Notes under the pieces: model-generated | What the model was told of the DNA's origin: nothing | The model's input: the letters and a program-made list of their open reading frames with translations, nothing else | Database searches by the model: none | Made by a program: the position numbers and the translations under genes | Assembly (NCBI GenBank): GCA_016785225.1 | Contig: JAFBJZ010000771.1 | Span: 3,730,501 to 3,794,500, forward strand | Source: Psettodes erumei | Taxonomy: Eukaryota > Chordata > Actinopteri > Pleuronectiformes > Psettodidae | Length of the DNA: 64,000 bases | Reading direction: 5' to 3' | Shown here: positions 61,501 through 64,000 of the stretch, piece by piece | How positions within the stretch are numbered: the first letter of the stretch is position 1 | How the letters are laid out: every line of letters starts with the position of its first letter

Positions 61501-61948
61501 TTTCACTTAGAAGTAGTCAGTAGAAGTGATTGTAGCCTCTCCGATAGTCGTCAAACTGTTAAAATGTTTTCCTGTCGTCCCTCAAAAGAGACACAAGCAC
61601 ATCCACACAGGCCAGAGGAACTTTGTGTGCCCCATCTGTGCCAAACGCTTCAGGGAGGCCGGCGAGCTCCAGCGCCACCAGAGGGTGCACACTGGAGAGA
61701 AACCCTACCAGTGCCAGCTCTGCCACACGCGCTTCGCCGAGCGCAACACACTACGCCGACACACCAAACGCAAGCATCCTTACCACCAAATAGCCATTGA
61801 AATGCTGAACGAGAGAAGAGACAGAGGAGGAGGAGGAGACGGCGGCGGCGGCGGTGTACCTGGAGTGCAGGAGGAAGAGGAGAGTGCAGAGTGGTACAGC
61901 TCCACTGTGTCGAACTTGGACAACTCGGAGTCCGAACTGGAAGCGTAA
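58416..61948 (+). CDS. znf581: C2H2 zinc-finger protein ZNF581-like with long N-terminus, apparently frameshifted in finger 1 (2 coding exons)
   Basis: Probable nuclear regulator. Exon 1 is 58416-60871 and exon 2 is 61589-61948 (CAG|GTCAGT ... AAAAG|AGACAC). The human relative is 197 residues; this one would be about 938. Residues 1-770 are mostly low in complexity but contain PLDLS near 271, a CtBP-binding type motif, and LLIDDQGIPYTL near 357, matching LLIDTQGVPYT of ZNF581. Four C2H2 fingers follow: CQLCPRVFFYLSDL...H, CQQCGKAFKRSSHLQRHKHIH, CPICAKRFREAGELQRHQRVH and CQLCHTRFAERNTLRRHTKRKH. They match ZNF581 in order and wording. After residue 789 the frame is lost: from 60785 the finger continues in the next frame (ERHAITHS), so one base appears missing near 60784. 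Read literally, the protein stops at 60957-60959. The C-terminus is Gly- and acid-rich. ATTAAA at 62654-62659 is a likely poly(A) signal. Confidence 0.85.
61031..61290 (+). mobile_element. Teleost interspersed repeat in the ZNF581 intron
   Basis: AGGGCTACAACTAGTGATTC, TCATTGTCGATTAA, CCCATCACAATTTCCCGGAG, AACAGTCCAAACC and AAGATAGTCAGTTTACAGTG follow the block order of a very common percomorph repeat (usual opening AGGGCTGCAACTAACGATTA). Non-coding and moderately diverged. A run of 15 T lies just upstream at about 60981. Confidence 0.75.
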
Positions 61949-62345
61949 AAAGAGTCTTGACTCCAGAATGAGGCGAGTCAAGACGCAGGGTGAACAGACC
62001 TAACCCGGATTAGATGCTAAACTTTCCTCATCTATTTACATTCAATGAAGGGAGCGCTTGCAATATTTATTTCATTGTTTTTAATGCTAATTTATTTATA
62101 TGAATGTATATTATTCCCATTCCATTTGATGGGCCAAGAAACAGATGACATGATTTTGAATTAGCTTTCTCTTGAAAAAAAAGAAGCACATGTGATAAAG
62201 GGAAAGTTCATGCTTGAAATTATGTTTTTTATTTTAATTAGACAGCTAACCCACCCCATGAAGTTGCATTCCCATACATGTTAAAACCCTGAAGTGCTCA
62301 GAAAAGAAGGATAACTTATTTACTCTGAACTATTCTCTGCTCAAC

Positions 62346-62376
<31 letters not shown>

Positions 62377-64000
62377 AAATATAAAGAGTACTATTTGTAA
62401 GAGCTGCACTATCTTATGTGAAAGATGTAATCTATCTTTCTTACCGTCAGAGACACTGTGAGTCATTTGCACTTGTTTTTGTTGTTTGTTTTTTTTACAT
62501 TGTGAAAGATGAGGCTTACCCTTTTTGTTGCAGCTGTTGATTTTACATATTTAAACCATATCATGTAAGAGTTTGACCAAATGTTTCAGTTATTCTAACA
62601 TAAACACGATATTCAGAGTTTTGTTTTTATGTAAAATATGTTAAGTTATTTGAATTAAATTTTGACTGTAAACTGAAAATGAATCATTGCCTTTTTTTTT
62701 TTTCAATTTCAGTCCTCTCACATGCTGGTGTGGTGTCTTCTTACAGATATTCAAGATCTATTTTAATGTAGCTTTTCTTAAAAAGATTTTACTCACATCT
62801 ATCTTGCTGTGGTAATTACCACACGGGCCAGGGTCCATATCTCTCTGCTCATTTAAGCTGATTCTCCAAGTTGATTCTCTTTTCTACATTAATCACCAAA
62901 GACGAGGCTTTACATGGATCTTAGTGAAGAGAGAGTGAAAAAAATGAAGATACCTGATATATATCTACTGGGGCGTGCAGGCTGACCACTTGGACTGCCT
63001 CCAGGGAGTAATTGAGTTTGTAAGACAGTCCTCTGTTTTTTGCACTCTCTCAATTTTCTGCTCCATTTAAGCCACAAAGCCTAACGGAGCTAAGCTCAAG
63101 ATAAGTTATTGAATACTGTATCGCTCAAATGACCTAACTGGGTCCTGGTGGCTGTCCCATTCCTTATTTCTGCTCCAGCCATTGTGCGGATAGGGATGCT
63201 GTGGCATACTGAAAGGCCTGCAATAAGCTCCATTGTATTTTAGTTTGCCACTCTTCTGGGGGGGTCAATGGAAGGAGAAAGGTGTAGAGGGTATAAGGAG
63301 CAAAGGTTAACCAAGCAGTCTCACTGAGAATGAGAAATTTGCTGCTGAGAGACAGAGGGGTTTTTAGTAAAAAACCAAGCTTAATATATTGTTAAACTGC
63401 CTTACCTCCAACTGCATCCCTAACCTGTGGGCCATAGAAGAACTTTCTTTGGTTACAAAAAAGATTGGACTGAAAAAGACTTGCAGACCAATTGTAAATA
63501 ACGGCAAATTGAATAAAGCATTGATTTTAGCCAATATGACAATATACAGTATACTATAAGACAACATAGCATCTTCCGTTACTGGTTAGGGTACTGTAGT
63601 TATTCCTCTTGTCCATACTGGCCATGACAAGATCCCCGGGTGTCAGTGTAAGGCGTGGAGCTTGTATGAGACTTCAGCAGTCTGAGTTTGAAAGCGAAAG
63701 TGAAAAAACAAACACTGGGAACAAAAGGGGGAATTTTGGACTGAAACTTTGAAAAACTCCCACTTGATTAGACTAAACCAGGCTGCTGACCAAGTTCAGC
63801 TGAAGCTGTTGGCTGAATATAATATACGTTTAGATATTTTTTAATGTGTTATCCATATTGCACACTCATAATAGTCAGTTCCATACACTGCAAGGCGATG
63901 AAACCTTTTAGCTTGACTGCCCTATAAAAGATTCTCCCCTAACTTGTTGTGGAGGCTCATTGAGGTGCTAAGTAGGCTGCATATTGTTAAGGTCACTCTG
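61949..64000. other. ZNF581 3' UTR and right flank
   Basis: The 3' UTR likely ends near 62680, with ATTAAA at 62654-62659 and GT-rich sequence after it. A TA microsatellite lies at 62348-62372. Beyond about 62.7 kb no gene is seen; open frames are under 70 codons. Confidence 0.55.
62348..62372. repeat. TA dinucleotide microsatellite
   Basis: About twelve TA units in the ZNF581 3' UTR, directly visible. Confidence 0.95.

Noticed and set aside
1..64000. Search for tRNA, rRNA, CRISPR, viral or intact transposase genes
   Set aside because: No clover-leaf box motifs, regular spaced repeats, or polymerase, integrase or transposase motifs were seen in any frame.

Overview
The window is vertebrate nuclear DNA, almost certainly from a teleost fish and probably a percomorph. 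Genes are split by GT-AG introns of 0.1-4 kb. CA/TG and TA microsatellites are frequent, and several interspersed repeats of kinds common in spiny-rayed fish genomes are present. There is no prokaryotic gene, CRISPR array, tRNA, rRNA or intact transposon that I can see.

Layout from left to right: JOSD2 (minus, coding exons 2841-5158); UBE2S (plus, 7385-10566); SHISA7 (plus, 18006-21525, with a non-coding first exon near 13.5-14.1 kb); a large single-coding-exon C2H2 gene that I identify as ZNF865 (plus, 30740-35257, first exon near 27.2-27.7 kb); DBP, a PAR-bZIP clock-output factor (plus, 39469-46241, first exon near 38.5-39.2 kb); a secreted WAP plus sushi protein ending in an APOH-like domain (plus, 49377-56503); and ZNF581 with a very long N-terminus (plus, 58416-61948). 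I derived exon ends by hand from the reading frame, GT/AG sites and family homology. Every junction outside the two zinc-finger genes keeps frame.

UBE2S, SHISA7, ZNF865 and ZNF581 occur in this order in human 19q13.42, while JOSD2 and DBP belong to human 19q13.33. The segment is therefore a fish counterpart of those two blocks, interleaved. The genes do not form one pathway. JOSD2 and UBE2S are both ubiquitin-system enzymes transcribed away from each other. SHISA7 is a neuronal receptor auxiliary protein. DBP, ZNF865 and ZNF581 are nuclear DNA-binding proteins. The sushi protein is secreted.

Most notable points: (1) ZNF865 and ZNF581 each carry an apparent single-base deletion inside a zinc finger, while the five other genes are intact. 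(2) The WAP-sushi-APOH-like protein has a domain order I do not recognise. (3) The fish ZNF581 has a roughly 770-residue N-terminal region with a CtBP-type PLDLS motif that the short human protein lacks. (4) The DBP promoter carries a CRE fused to an E-box plus further E-boxes, and the protein has lost the usual motif in front of its PAR domain. (5) SHISA7 has an ATG-TAA start-stop element directly before its start codon. (6) A 12-base RFX-like motif occurs three times in the last 13 kb. I found no wholly new biological system. These are the best leads.
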